Part shown: in pieces, positions 23,105 to 29,935 of the stretch
How positions within the stretch are numbered: the first letter of the stretch is position 1
Layout: each line of letters opens with the position of its first letter
Source: Nautiliaceae bacterium
Lineage (GTDB): Bacteria > Campylobacterota > Campylobacteria > Campylobacterales > Nautiliaceae
NCBI GenBank assembly: GCA_027008345.1
Contig: JALTBU010000077.1
Location: 1 to 29,935 of the forward strand
Length of the DNA: 29,935 nucleotides
Direction of reading: 5' to 3'
Position numbers and translations under genes: made by a program
Notes under the pieces: generated by a model
Told to the model about the DNA's origin: nothing
Databases searched by the model: none
Seen by the model: the letters and a program-made list of their open reading frames with translations, nothing else

Positions 23105-24063
23105 TACAATTCCTTTTCAATTTTTTTAATGAAGTTTTTAAATTTATCAATTCCATCAAACGGTTTAGGTCCAAACTCATCCTCAGGAAGACCTCTTTTT
23201 CTAAATTCTTTTTCCATATTTTCTCTTGCTTTTTCACCTTTTTCATCTCCAAATGCTACGGCAGGGAGATTGAATTTATCAATTTGTCCAGTTTCAAATA
23301 CTGTTGCAAACCAAAATTTAGCTCTTCTTGTAGCAATATTTTCTTCTCCGGTATCTTTTGCAATACGTCTAAGTTCAAGAATATCATCACATGAAGATAT
23401 TCCCTTAGGACAAGCAGCAAAACACATTTGACATTGAACACATTCCCAAATACCATGGTCTTCTGCGAGTTTAATTCTCTCTTCAACATCAACACCGTCT
23501 CTTGTATCCATAATAAATCTAAAAACTTTTGTAAGCTGAAATGGTCCTAAATATTCATCATCACCTTTTAAAGCATTACATTGACCATAACAAGCCATAC
23601 ACAAAATACAGTCTGTTTGTTTATCATATCTTGCAAATTCTTCAGGTAGCACTAATGATTCACTTTTTAAATTATCAGGTACAACTTTTGGATCTGGTTC
23701 AAGATACGGTTTAATTTTTTTGAGTTTATCAAATGCCGGTTCTTGATCAACTACAAGATCTCTTATTGGTTTTAAAGTTTTAAGCGGCTCTATTTTAATT
23801 ACGCCATTTTTTATTTTATCTTTTGCTTGAATTTTACAAGCAAGACCTGCTCTGTTGTTTATAATCATTGCACAGCTTCCGCATATTGCACTTCTACAAA
23901 ACGCTCTGAATGTTAAAGTCGGATCAATTTTATCTTTAATATACATTAAAAGTTCAAGTACTGTTAAAGAGTCTTCAACTTCAACTTCAAAATCTTGCCA
24001 ATAACTTCTGTCTTCATCAGGATTATATCTTTTGATTTTTGCTGTATATTTGATTTTTTTCAT
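23104..24063 (-). CDS. frdB: Fumarate reductase/succinate dehydrogenase iron-sulfur subunit
   Basis: 319 aa. [2Fe-2S] Cys 56, 61, 64, 76 (FCRSAICGSC ... LACK), then C152, 155, 158, 162 (CILCMACYGQC) and C208, 211, 214, 218 (CVQCQMCFAACP), i.e. two four-Cys clusters. The extra Cys in the last motif is known to give a [4Fe-4S] in place of the [3Fe-4S] in the SdhABE/TfrAB group. A long C-terminal extension of about 85 residues, charged at its end, is like that of MfrB-type proteins. It carries electrons between the flavoprotein (frdA, 24314-26020) and the CCG subunit. Own promoter is likely, since 250 bp and an opposing tRNA separate it from frdA. Could equally be called sdhB. Confidence 0.9.
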   Translation of the reverse strand: MKKIKYTAKIKRYNPDEDRSYWQDFEVEVEDSLTVLELLMYIKDKIDPTLTFRAFCRSAICGSCAMIINNRAGLACKIQAKDKIKNGVIKIEPLKTLKPIRDLVVDQEPAFDKLKKIKPYLEPDPKVVPDNLKSESLVLPEEFARYDKQTDCILCMACYGQCNALKGDDEYLGPFQLTKVFRFIMDTRDGVDVEERIKLAEDHGIWECVQCQMCFAACPKGISSCDDILELRRIAKDTGEENIATRRAKFWFATVFETGQIDKFNLPAVAFGDEKGEKARENMEKEFRKRGLPEDEFGPKPFDGIDKFKNFIKKIEKEL

Positions 24064-24080
24064 CGCAAATCCTTTAAATT

Positions 24081-24086
24081 ATTTTA
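24081..24086 (-). promoter_or_regulatory. Candidate -10 box for frdB
   Basis: Minus strand GATAAAATAATT has TAAAAT at 24086-24081, about 18 bp before the frdB ATG and directly before AAAGG. The palindrome at 24104-24122 lies just upstream. The AT-rich context makes a chance match possible. Confidence 0.4.
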
Positions 24087-24103
24087 TCAAAATTTTCTAT
24101 CTT

Positions 24104-24122
24104 TAAGATAAAATTTATCTTA
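24104..24122. promoter_or_regulatory. 9-1-9 palindrome between frdB and the tRNA
   Basis: TAAGATAAA-A-TTTATCTTA is a perfect inverted repeat of nine bases with one central base, the geometry of Fur/PerR-type boxes (compare GATAAT-n-ATTATC). Its centre (24113) is near position -39 of the candidate frdB start and about -57 of the tRNA start. No regulator is identified. Confidence 0.4.
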
Positions 24123-24157
24123 TTTTATATATATTTATAATTCATTTAATTTTTTGT

Positions 24158-24163
24158 TATAAT
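24158..24163 (+). promoter_or_regulatory. -10 box of the tRNA-Arg gene
   Basis: TGTTATAATTTC carries a consensus TATAAT at 24158-24163, nine bases before the mature tRNA 5' end at 24173, consistent with a very short 5' leader. Confidence 0.65.
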
Positions 24164-24172
24164 TTCATCTCT

Positions 24173-24249
24173 CTCCCGGTAGCTCAGCCGGATAGAGCGT
24201 CGGATTCCTAATCCGAAGGTCGTGGGTTCGAATCCCGCCCGGGAGACCA
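24173..24249 (+). tRNA. tRNA-Arg (anticodon CCU)
   Basis: 77 nt including an encoded CCA. Acceptor CTCCCGG (24173-24179) pairs fully with CCGGGAG (24239-24245); D-arm GCTC...GAGC; anticodon stem TCGGA/TCCGA with loop TTCCTAA, anticodon CCT at 24207-24209; T-arm GTGGG TTCGAAT CCCGC; discriminator A. It reads the AGG arginine codon, which is rare in this window. The gene points against the surrounding frd genes and separates frdA from frdB. Confidence 0.96.
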
Positions 24250-24256
24250 ATTTTTT

Positions 24257-24309
24257 AAATGGACAATGTAAAATTGAAAATGTAAAATTTAATTTTCTAT
24301 TGTCCATTT
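24257..24309. repeat. Inverted repeat between tRNA and frdA
   Basis: AAATGGACAAT (24257-24267) and ATTGTCCATTT (24299-24309) are perfect 11-bp complements with a 31-bp AT-rich centre. The centre holds short echoes (TAAAATTGAAAATG and its partial complement CATTTTCAATTA just past the right arm). It lies between the 3' ends of the convergent tRNA and frdA genes and could act as a two-way terminator, but it lacks a GC-rich stem. Confidence 0.45.
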
Positions 24310-24313
24310 TCAA

Positions 24314-26020
24314 TTAATACTTACGTTCTGCTGGTTCGTATAGACTAATGTCTACTTCACCTTTTTCATAATTAAAGCTGCCATCCGCATTTTTAGTAAT
24401 CATTGAATGATATAAAAATTCTTCATCATTTCTTTTTGGATAATCATCCCTGTAAAAACTACCACGGCTTTCTTTTCTTTGAAGTGAAGCGTAAGCTAAA
24501 ACATCTGCAATTTCAAGTAAATTGAAAAATTCAAGTGTTGATTGTAAATCTAAATTAAATACTTTTGATTTATCCTCAACTCCAAGATGTTTATGAGCTC
24601 TGTCAATTAAATTTTTAAGTTTTTCATAACCTTCTTGCATTTCAGATTCATTTTTAAATACACCAAAATGTTTAAACATAATCTCACCAAGCTCATTTCT
24701 CATATCACCAAGAGTTTCTTTGCTTTCTCTATTCATAAGTTCAGTGATAAATTTAACATCATCTTCAAGTTTTCCTTCACCGCCTTGTGCAAAATCAGTA
24801 CCTTCTGCATATCTTACAGCTTCTTTTCCTGCAACATTTCCAAATACTACAATATCAAGAAGACTGTTTCCTCCAAGTCTGTTTGCTCCATGAACACTCA
24901 CACATTGTGCTTCACCTGCGGCATATACACCTTCAATTGGAGTTTCACATTTAATATTAGTATGAATTCCACCCATTGCATAGTGAGCAGTAGGTTTAAT
25001 TGGAATAGGCTCTTTTATAGGATCAATTCCTTCAAAATCAATTGCAAGTTCTCTAATTTGCGGAAGTCTCTCTTTTATTTTTTCAGCTCCAAGATGAGTA
25101 AGGTCTAAATGCACATATTCTCTTCCTTCATCATCTTTAAAGCCTCTGCCTTCTCTGATTTCCTGCATAATACTTCTACTTACCAAATCTCTTGGACCAA
25201 GTTCCATCTTCTCAGGTGCGTATCTTTTCATAAATCTCTCACCTTTATTATTTATAAGATGTCCGCCCTCACCTCTTGCCGCCTCAGTTACCAAGATTGC
25301 TGATTTTCTAAGGCCTGTCGGGTGAAATTGTAAAAATTCCATATCTTTTACAGGAAGTCCAGCTCTTAGTGCTGCAGCAGTCCCGTCTCCTGTACATCCA
25401 AGAGCATTTGATGTATAACCCCAGTAAATTCTGCTGTGTCCACCAGTTGCAAGTATAATTGATTTTGTTTTAATAAGTTTAACTTCTCCTGTTGCAATAT
25501 TAATAGCAGTTACACCAATTGCTCTTTTACCGTCATGAACAATATTTAACATAAACCATTCATTTAAAAATTTAACACCTTCTCTTATACACTGCTCAAA
25601 TAATGTATGAAGCATAACATGCCCCATTTTATCTGCACTGTAACAAGTTCTGTCTCTACTTGCCCCTCCAAAAGGTCTTTGGGCAATTTTACCGTTTCCA
25701 AGTCTACTAAAAGGCACACCCATATGTTCCATTGCCCTGATTATTTTAGGCGCCTCAAAACACATATATTTTACTGCTTCCTGATCTGCTAAATAATCAC
25801 TTCCCTTGATGGTATCAAATGTATGAAGTTCTTCATTATCCGTTGGATCAACATTTGCAAGTGCTGCATTAATACCACCCTGAGCTGCTCCTGTATGAGA
25901 TCTTGTAGGATAAACTTTTGTTAATACTGCAATATTTAAATCTTTATTTTCTTTAACTGCGCTAAGCGCTGCATAAAGTCCGGCTCCGCCTGCACCAACA
26001 ATTAAAACGTCAACTTTCAT
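24314..26020 (-). CDS. frdA: Fumarate reductase/succinate dehydrogenase flavoprotein subunit
   Basis: 568 aa FAD subunit. N-terminal dinucleotide fold VDVLIVGAGGAGLYAALSA; TRSHTGAAQGGINAAL containing the His that usually carries FAD covalently; substrate site pieces QFHPTGL, TEAARGEGGHLINNKGERF, HYAMGGIHTN and HGANRLGGNSLLD. No twin-arginine or other signal sequence precedes the fold, so the subunit should be cytoplasmic, unlike the periplasmic MfrA of Campylobacter/Wolinella. The direction (fumarate reduction, possibly for a reductive TCA cycle, or succinate oxidation) cannot be told from sequence. Start ATG 26020 follows AAAAGGGG. Confidence 0.95.
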   Translation of the reverse strand: MKVDVLIVGAGGAGLYAALSAVKENKDLNIAVLTKVYPTRSHTGAAQGGINAALANVDPTDNEELHTFDTIKGSDYLADQEAVKYMCFEAPKIIRAMEHMGVPFSRLGNGKIAQRPFGGASRDRTCYSADKMGHVMLHTLFEQCIREGVKFLNEWFMLNIVHDGKRAIGVTAINIATGEVKLIKTKSIILATGGHSRIYWGYTSNALGCTGDGTAAALRAGLPVKDMEFLQFHPTGLRKSAILVTEAARGEGGHLINNKGERFMKRYAPEKMELGPRDLVSRSIMQEIREGRGFKDDEGREYVHLDLTHLGAEKIKERLPQIRELAIDFEGIDPIKEPIPIKPTAHYAMGGIHTNIKCETPIEGVYAAGEAQCVSVHGANRLGGNSLLDIVVFGNVAGKEAVRYAEGTDFAQGGEGKLEDDVKFITELMNRESKETLGDMRNELGEIMFKHFGVFKNESEMQEGYEKLKNLIDRAHKHLGVEDKSKVFNLDLQSTLEFFNLLEIADVLAYASLQRKESRGSFYRDDYPKRNDEEFLYHSMITKNADGSFNYEKGEVDISLYEPAERKY

Positions 26021-26047
26021 TTTACCCCTTTTAATGTATTTGTAAAA

Positions 26048-26053
26048 ATTATA
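26048..26053 (-). promoter_or_regulatory. -10 box of frdA
   Basis: Minus strand reads TTTGTTATAATTTTT with consensus TATAAT at 26053-26048, 27 bp before the ATG, within the 95-bp gap after the tolC-like gene. Confidence 0.65.
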
Positions 26054-26077
26054 ACAAAAGAAAAAAAAGAAAATCTT

Positions 26078-26094
26078 TATAAGTTTAACTTATA
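26078..26094. promoter_or_regulatory. 7-3-7 palindrome upstream of frdA
   Basis: TATAAGT-TTA-ACTTATA is a perfect inverted repeat whose centre (26086) lies about 45 bp upstream of the predicted frdA transcript start, a place typical for a class II activator such as a CRP/FNR family protein. It does not match the FNR or CRP consensus. Confidence 0.4.
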
Positions 26095-26115
26095 TTAAGC
26101 AAGTATTAAAAATTG

Positions 26116-27300
26116 TTACTTTTTGTTACCAAAATTTTGAAGTTTGTAATAAAGATTTAATAAAAGTTTTTGTATTTGAAGTTTAAGAATTTTAATCTGC
26201 AATATATTTTCGCTTTTTGTATTTTCCAAAATAGCCAAATCGTCATAAGTTGCAGTACCGGCTTTTATATTGTTTTGAGTAGAATTTATAAGCTCATTAT
26301 AAAGTTTAATATTTTCTTTGTAAATAGATATTTTTTTATTAATGGATTGAATATTTGATAAAATATTCTTATATTCATTTATAAGCTCTCTTTTCTTTTG
26401 CTGATAATCAAGTTTTGAAATCAGATAATTAACCTTTGCTTTTTGAATCTTATTACTAGCAGTAAAATCAATAGGTATATTAATCCCAGCTCCTATAGAA
26501 TAAAAGTTATTTTTGTCATCGTTAAATTTTTTATTAGAATAATTTATATTCTGATAATTCCAACTACCATTTATATATACTGTAATAAGTTCATCACCTA
26601 TTTGCATTTTATATAAATCTTTATTAACTTTTTGGGAAAATTTTTTATTTAAAAGTTCAATGTTATTATTCAAATAGTTTTTAAGAGGGATTATTTTAAA
26701 AAGATTTAAATTTATTTTTTCAATATCGGCATCAGAAATATTTTTAAAATTAAACTTTATATTTTCTAAATTCTGTTTTATATCTTCAAGAGAAAGTTTT
26801 AATGAGTTAAGCGCAATTATTGAATTGTTTAAAAATGTCAAATCAAGCGTTCCGTTTTTATATTCTTCTTTTTTTCTTTTTACATCAATTAAGGCATTTT
26901 TTATCTGTAAATTCACAATATTTTCATTTAATTTAGCAATTCTATAATCATATGCTAAATCAAGAGCCGTTTTAATAAGTTTTCTTTTTGTTATTAATAG
27001 ATTATTAACATTTAAATGTTTAGAATCATTTGCATATTTTATTGAATAATAAATTGCCCCACTTTTAAAAACAGGCTGATTTAATGTAATAGAAAAAGTC
27101 TGTGTTGTAGTTTTTGTATTCTCTATTCTATTATCTTTTGTAATGCTGTATTGAAGAATAATTGGATTTATCCAAGATTTTTCAGTAGCTTTTGAATCTT
27201 CGATAACTCCTTTTTTTTGTAAATCAAGTGTTTTATTTTGCAAATCGCTCAAAATATTTGCGCTGAGTAAAATTGGAAAAAGAAAAAAGATTTTTCTCAT
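26116..27300 (-). CDS. TolC-family outer-membrane efflux protein
   Basis: 394 aa with a short signal peptide (MRKIFFLFPILLSANIL). The mature protein alternates long helices (KRKLIKTALDLAYDYRIAKLNENIV, RKKEEYKNGTLDLTFLNNSI) with beta segments (TTTQTFSITLNQPVF, GAGINIPIDF), in the two-fold repeat of TolC. GTLDLTFLNN and the second-half echo AGTATYDDLAILEN are the typical helix-turn parts. It would form the outer-membrane duct of a type I or RND exporter, but no inner-membrane partner is beside it. ATG overlaps the argD stop (ATGA). Confidence 0.85.
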   Translation of the reverse strand: MRKIFFLFPILLSANILSDLQNKTLDLQKKGVIEDSKATEKSWINPIILQYSITKDNRIENTKTTTQTFSITLNQPVFKSGAIYYSIKYANDSKHLNVNNLLITKRKLIKTALDLAYDYRIAKLNENIVNLQIKNALIDVKRKKEEYKNGTLDLTFLNNSIIALNSLKLSLEDIKQNLENIKFNFKNISDADIEKINLNLFKIIPLKNYLNNNIELLNKKFSQKVNKDLYKMQIGDELITVYINGSWNYQNINYSNKKFNDDKNNFYSIGAGINIPIDFTASNKIQKAKVNYLISKLDYQQKKRELINEYKNILSNIQSINKKISIYKENIKLYNELINSTQNNIKAGTATYDDLAILENTKSENILQIKILKLQIQKLLLNLYYKLQNFGNKK

Positions 27301-28460
27301 TCCTCAACCTTGGCAAGTGCAGATTTAAATCTATCAAATCCTTCGTCTATTTCTTCAAAAGAAATTGTAAGAGGCGGCAAAAATCTTACTGAATTACTAC
27401 CTGCTTTAAGTACAAGTACTTTTTCTTCAAAAGCTTTTTTTACAATCTCATCTCTTATTTCACTTTTGTGTGTTTTAAGCGCTCTCATAAGCCCATATCC
27501 TGATACAGTGTCAAAAAAATTTGGAAATTCTTTCGCAATCTCAACAAGTTTATCTTCAAAATATTTAATTCTCTCATCAAGTCTTCCTGAATTTTTTTCT
27601 TCTTTTAATATTTCGCATACTTCTATTCCCGCGCGGGTTGATAGATAATTTCCTCCAAATGTGCTTCCATGGTCTCCCGGTTTTAAAACATCAGTAAGCC
27701 TTGTAACAACTGCTCCAATCGGAACTCCTCCCCCTAAACCTTTTGCAAGTGTGATAATATCAGGTGTAATTTCATATAAATTGCTTGCATAAAATTCACC
27801 TGTTCTGTATATTCCTGTTTGAACCTCATCAACTATTAATAATATATCTCTTTTTTTAAGCTCATTACTTAATTTTTGAATCTCTTTTTTATCAAAAGGA
27901 TTAACACCACCTTCTCCCTGAATAAGCTCAATCATAACGGCAATTGTTTTATCATCAATTTTATTATAAATATCATTTATATTTTTTGCATAATCAAACC
28001 CGTCTGGAAACGGACCGAAATATTGATGAAATTTAGGCTGTCCTGTGGCTTTTAGAGTTGAAATTGTCCTTCCGTGAAAAGAATTTTCAAGTGTAATTAC
28101 TTTATATCTTTTAGGTTTGCCGTTCTCTTCTCCATATTTTCTCGCTATTTTTAGAGCCGTTTCATTTGCTTCGGCACCGCTGTTACAAAAGAAAACGCCT
28201 CCATCTCCGTAATTTTTTACCAAAATTTCAGCAAGTTTTTCCTGAGGAGGGATTCTGTAAAGGTTAGAGATATGAATAATATTTTTTGCCTGATCACACA
28301 AAGCATTAGCAAGTTTTTCATTCCCGTGGCCTACACTAACAACTCCAATACCGCTTGTAAAATCAATATATTCTTCTCTTTTTTCATCTATTAAAACAGC
28401 ATTTTCTCCTTTTATAAATTTTACATCAAAACGTGCATAAGTATTTAAAAGATATTGCAT
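27297..28460 (-). CDS. argD: Acetylornithine aminotransferase
   Basis: 387 aa class III PLP transaminase, converting N-acetylglutamate semialdehyde to N-acetylornithine in arginine synthesis; it may also serve in lysine synthesis as DapC. Visible are YIDFTSGIGVVSVGH, the phosphate-site FFCNSGAEANETALKIAR, NSFHGRT, IELIQGEGGV, DEVQTGIYRTG, the PLP lysine LAKGLGGGVP (K240) and STFGGNYLS. It lies 9 bp after an unrecognised gene and overlaps tolC by 4 bp. Confidence 0.95.
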   Translation of the reverse strand: MQYLLNTYARFDVKFIKGENAVLIDEKREEYIDFTSGIGVVSVGHGNEKLANALCDQAKNIIHISNLYRIPPQEKLAEILVKNYGDGGVFFCNSGAEANETALKIARKYGEENGKPKRYKVITLENSFHGRTISTLKATGQPKFHQYFGPFPDGFDYAKNINDIYNKIDDKTIAVMIELIQGEGGVNPFDKKEIQKLSNELKKRDILLIVDEVQTGIYRTGEFYASNLYEITPDIITLAKGLGGGVPIGAVVTRLTDVLKPGDHGSTFGGNYLSTRAGIEVCEILKEEKNSGRLDERIKYFEDKLVEIAKEFPNFFDTVSGYGLMRALKTHKSEIRDEIVKKAFEEKVLVLKAGSNSVRFLPPLTISFEEIDEGFDRFKSALAKVEE

Positions 28461-28469
28461 TTTTTCTCC

Positions 28470-28967
28470 TTATATATCATAAAAATTAATCTCATATTCG
28501 CTTATATCGTTTTTGCTAAAAACCCCGACTTTATTCTCAAACATTTTTAAAAAACTCATAAGATTCATCATCTCCTCTTCTTCCGCATCGCCTATAATTA
28601 CACTTATTTTATCCGCCTCATCTATCAAATATAAAATTCCCGCAATTTCTTCAAGAGTAGTATCATGTTTTTTTATCTCTTTTTTAACCCTTATACCTTT
28701 TAAAATCTCAACAAAATCTTCAAACTCATCATTTCCTTTGAGTGTTTCATCATAAATATCAAAAACATAAGCAAGTCTTGCAAGTAAAAGTGGTAGTTTT
28801 TCACTTGTTTTTGGAATATCCACTTTTGAAAATTCACTTTTTCCACCGACAACAGCAACATTTTTTAAAAGATTTTGAGGTGTTTCATTGTAATAAATCA
28901 CTAAATCAGACTCTTTTAAAAATTCTTCATTTTTATTTGTATAATATTCATTTTCTTTTTTAAACAT
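28470..28967 (-). CDS. Hypothetical protein, 165 aa
   Basis: Not recognised. Acidic, soluble-looking protein without signal peptide or long hydrophobic segment. The first half holds SDLVIYYNETPQNLLKNVAVV, which reads as alternating beta strands and turns; the second half holds LEEIAGILYLIDEADKISVII, then an acidic run GDAEEEEMMNLMSF and a last strand KVGVF. The gene is first in a unit with argD (9-bp gap) and has AAAGG before its ATG and a candidate -10 at 28995-29000. The frame has normal codon use for this window, so it is likely a real gene. No function is proposed. Confidence 0.75.
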   Translation of the reverse strand: MFKKENEYYTNKNEEFLKESDLVIYYNETPQNLLKNVAVVGGKSEFSKVDIPKTSEKLPLLLARLAYVFDIYDETLKGNDEFEDFVEILKGIRVKKEIKKHDTTLEEIAGILYLIDEADKISVIIGDAEEEEMMNLMSFLKMFENKVGVFSKNDISEYEINFYDI

Positions 28968-28980
28968 TTTAAACCTTTGA

Positions 28981-28986
28981 TATAAT
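28981..28986 (+). promoter_or_regulatory. -10 box of the SulP gene
   Basis: TTTGATATAATTTCG has consensus TATAAT at 28981-28986, preceded by TGA as in extended -10 promoters; the transcript would begin near 28993, with AAAGGAT before the TTG start at 29016. It overlaps the divergent promoter of the neighbouring gene. Confidence 0.6.
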
Positions 28987-28994
28987 TTCGCCTT

Positions 28995-29000
28995 ATTTTA
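28995..29000 (-). promoter_or_regulatory. Candidate -10 box of the hypothetical-argD-tolC unit
   Basis: Minus strand TACTAAAATAAGG has TAAAAT at 29000-28995, giving a leader of about 20 nt to the ATG at 28967 with AAAGG as ribosome site. It lies back to back with the SulP promoter, so the two starts may compete. Confidence 0.4.
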
Positions 29001-29015
29001 GTAAAAGGATATATA

Positions 29016-29935
29016 TTGTTTAGCAAAATTTTACAAAATTATAACGCAAAAAGCGCAAAAAATGATATTTTAGCAGGAATTGTAACATCAGTGGCACTTG
29101 TTCCGGAAGTTGTCGGATTTGCTTTAATTGCAGGTCTCTCACCCGTTGTCGGACTTTATACCGCTTTTATACTCGGACTTATTGCTGCAATATTTGGCGG
29201 AAAGCCAGGACTGATCTCTGCAGCTGCAGGAAGTATAGCAGTAGTGGTGGTCAGTCTTGTTAAAAATTACGGTGTTGAATATCTGTTTTGGGCGGTTGTT
29301 TTAGCCGGTATTATACAGATATTAATAGGTGTTTTTAAACTTGCTAAATTCATAAGACTTGTACCTATGCCGGTGGTTTACGGATTTGTAAACGGGCTTG
29401 CAATTGTTATTGCCACAAGTCAGTTTGAATTTTTTAAAGGTGAGAGTTTTTGGGTATATCCTCTTGTAGCGCTTACAATGGCGATAATGTATTATGGTCC
29501 AAAATTTACAAAAACCATTCCGGCAGGACTTATTGCAATTATTGGAGTAACTCTTATAGTCATTTTATTTCATATACCTGTTAAAACAGTGGGAGATTTA
29601 GCTGATATAAAAGGAAGTTTTCCTTCTTTTCATATTCCTCTTGCGCCACTTAATTTTGAAACAATTAAAATCATCTTGCCTTATTCTGTAATAATTGCTC
29701 TTGTAGGACTTATTGAAACACTTCTTACTATGGAAGTTTTAGAAGAAATGGATAATGAAAGGGGAAATGGAAACAAAGAGGCAATAGCCCAGGGACTTGG
29801 AAATACTGCATGCGGATTTTTCGGGGCGACTGCCGGATGTGCAATGATCGGACAGACTATCGTTAACCATACCTCAGGAGGTAGAGGGAGACTCAGCGGA
29901 GTTACAGCTGCGGTTATGGTAATACTTTATGTAGT
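29016..29935 (+). CDS. SulP-family anion transporter (C-terminus outside window)
   Basis: 306 complete codons, open to the right edge. Start is TTG at 29016 after AAAGGAT; no ATG lies nearby in frame. The protein begins MFSKILQNYNAKSAKNDILA and contains ALVPEVVGFALIAGLSPVVGLYTAF (SulP membrane signature), GGKPGLISAAAGSIAVV, FVNGLAI, NERGNGNKEAIAQGLGN and GCAMIGQTIVNHTSGGRGRLSG, the last being characteristic of prokaryotic SulP/SLC26 proteins. About eight hydrophobic segments are present so far; a STAS domain would follow beyond the window. Substrates of the family include sulfate and bicarbonate; the latter would suit an autotroph, but the sequence does not decide. Confidence 0.9.
   Translation, partial: MFSKILQNYNAKSAKNDILAGIVTSVALVPEVVGFALIAGLSPVVGLYTAFILGLIAAIFGGKPGLISAAAGSIAVVVVSLVKNYGVEYLFWAVVLAGIIQILIGVFKLAKFIRLVPMPVVYGFVNGLAIVIATSQFEFFKGESFWVYPLVALTMAIMYYGPKFTKTIPAGLIAIIGVTLIVILFHIPVKTVGDLADIKGSFPSFHIPLAPLNFETIKIILPYSVIIALVGLIETLLTMEVLEEMDNERGNGNKEAIAQGLGNTACGFFGATAGCAMIGQTIVNHTSGGRGRLSGVTAAVMVILYV

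Noticed and set aside
23051..23431. Plus-strand open frames over frdB and the CCG subunit gene
   Set aside because: They mirror the coding strand of proteins with intact Cys motifs and show no family pattern.
1..29935. CRISPR arrays, IS elements, phage genes and rRNA
   Set aside because: No regularly spaced repeats, transposase motifs, phage structural genes or rRNA segments were found on reading through the window.

Overview
The window looks like chromosomal DNA from a low-GC (about 30%, judged by eye) member of the Campylobacterota, most likely the thermophilic, hydrogen-oxidising Nautiliales (Nautilia/Caminibacter/Lebetimonas type). The grounds are the gene order rplY-pth-lptG-lysA-HAD-pheA-hisC-fliF-fliG-fliH, which I recall as also found in Campylobacter jejuni; a fumarate reductase/succinate dehydrogenase of the A-B-E type with an HdrB-like third subunit; paired PAS proteins of the Aer/CetB type; and a DUF505-like protein. 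No phage, insertion sequence, CRISPR array or rRNA was seen. Coding density is very high and almost everything lies on the minus strand.

Layout, read in the direction of minus-strand transcription. 28967-26116: an unrecognised protein, argD and an orphan TolC-type outer-membrane protein. 26020-24314: frdA/sdhA alone behind its own promoter. 24249-24173: tRNA-Arg(CCU), pointing the other way and separating frdA from frdB. 24063-18919: a probable operon of frdB, the HdrB-like subunit, a kinase-like protein, a second and shorter FrdB paralogue, a PAS sensor, thiL and an EI24/CysZ-like membrane protein. 18852-18370: a second PAS protein behind a Pho-box-like direct repeat. 18327-15501: truD, a CDF cation exporter and a CBS-GGDEF diguanylate cyclase. 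12490-9758: serB, tal, pilT. 9687-1: the long rplY-to-fliH operon, running off the left end. Plus-strand genes are tatA-tatC (12572-13538), the DUF505-like gene (13656-15512), the tRNA, and a SulP-type anion transporter running off the right end.

Together these suggest a motile autotroph or anaerobic respirer: flagellar MS-ring/switch/export parts, amino-acid synthesis (His, Phe, Lys/DAP, Ser, Arg), Tat export, and a soluble-looking fumarate/succinate enzyme. The most unusual part is 21000-24063, where the Fe-S and CCG subunits of the fumarate/succinate enzyme are followed by a kinase-like protein lacking the usual catalytic Asp, a second Fe-S subunit without its own flavoprotein, and a PAS sensor. 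Other points of note are several operator-like palindromes at promoters, and a polypurine insertion in thiL that encodes a block of Arg/Lys/Glu.
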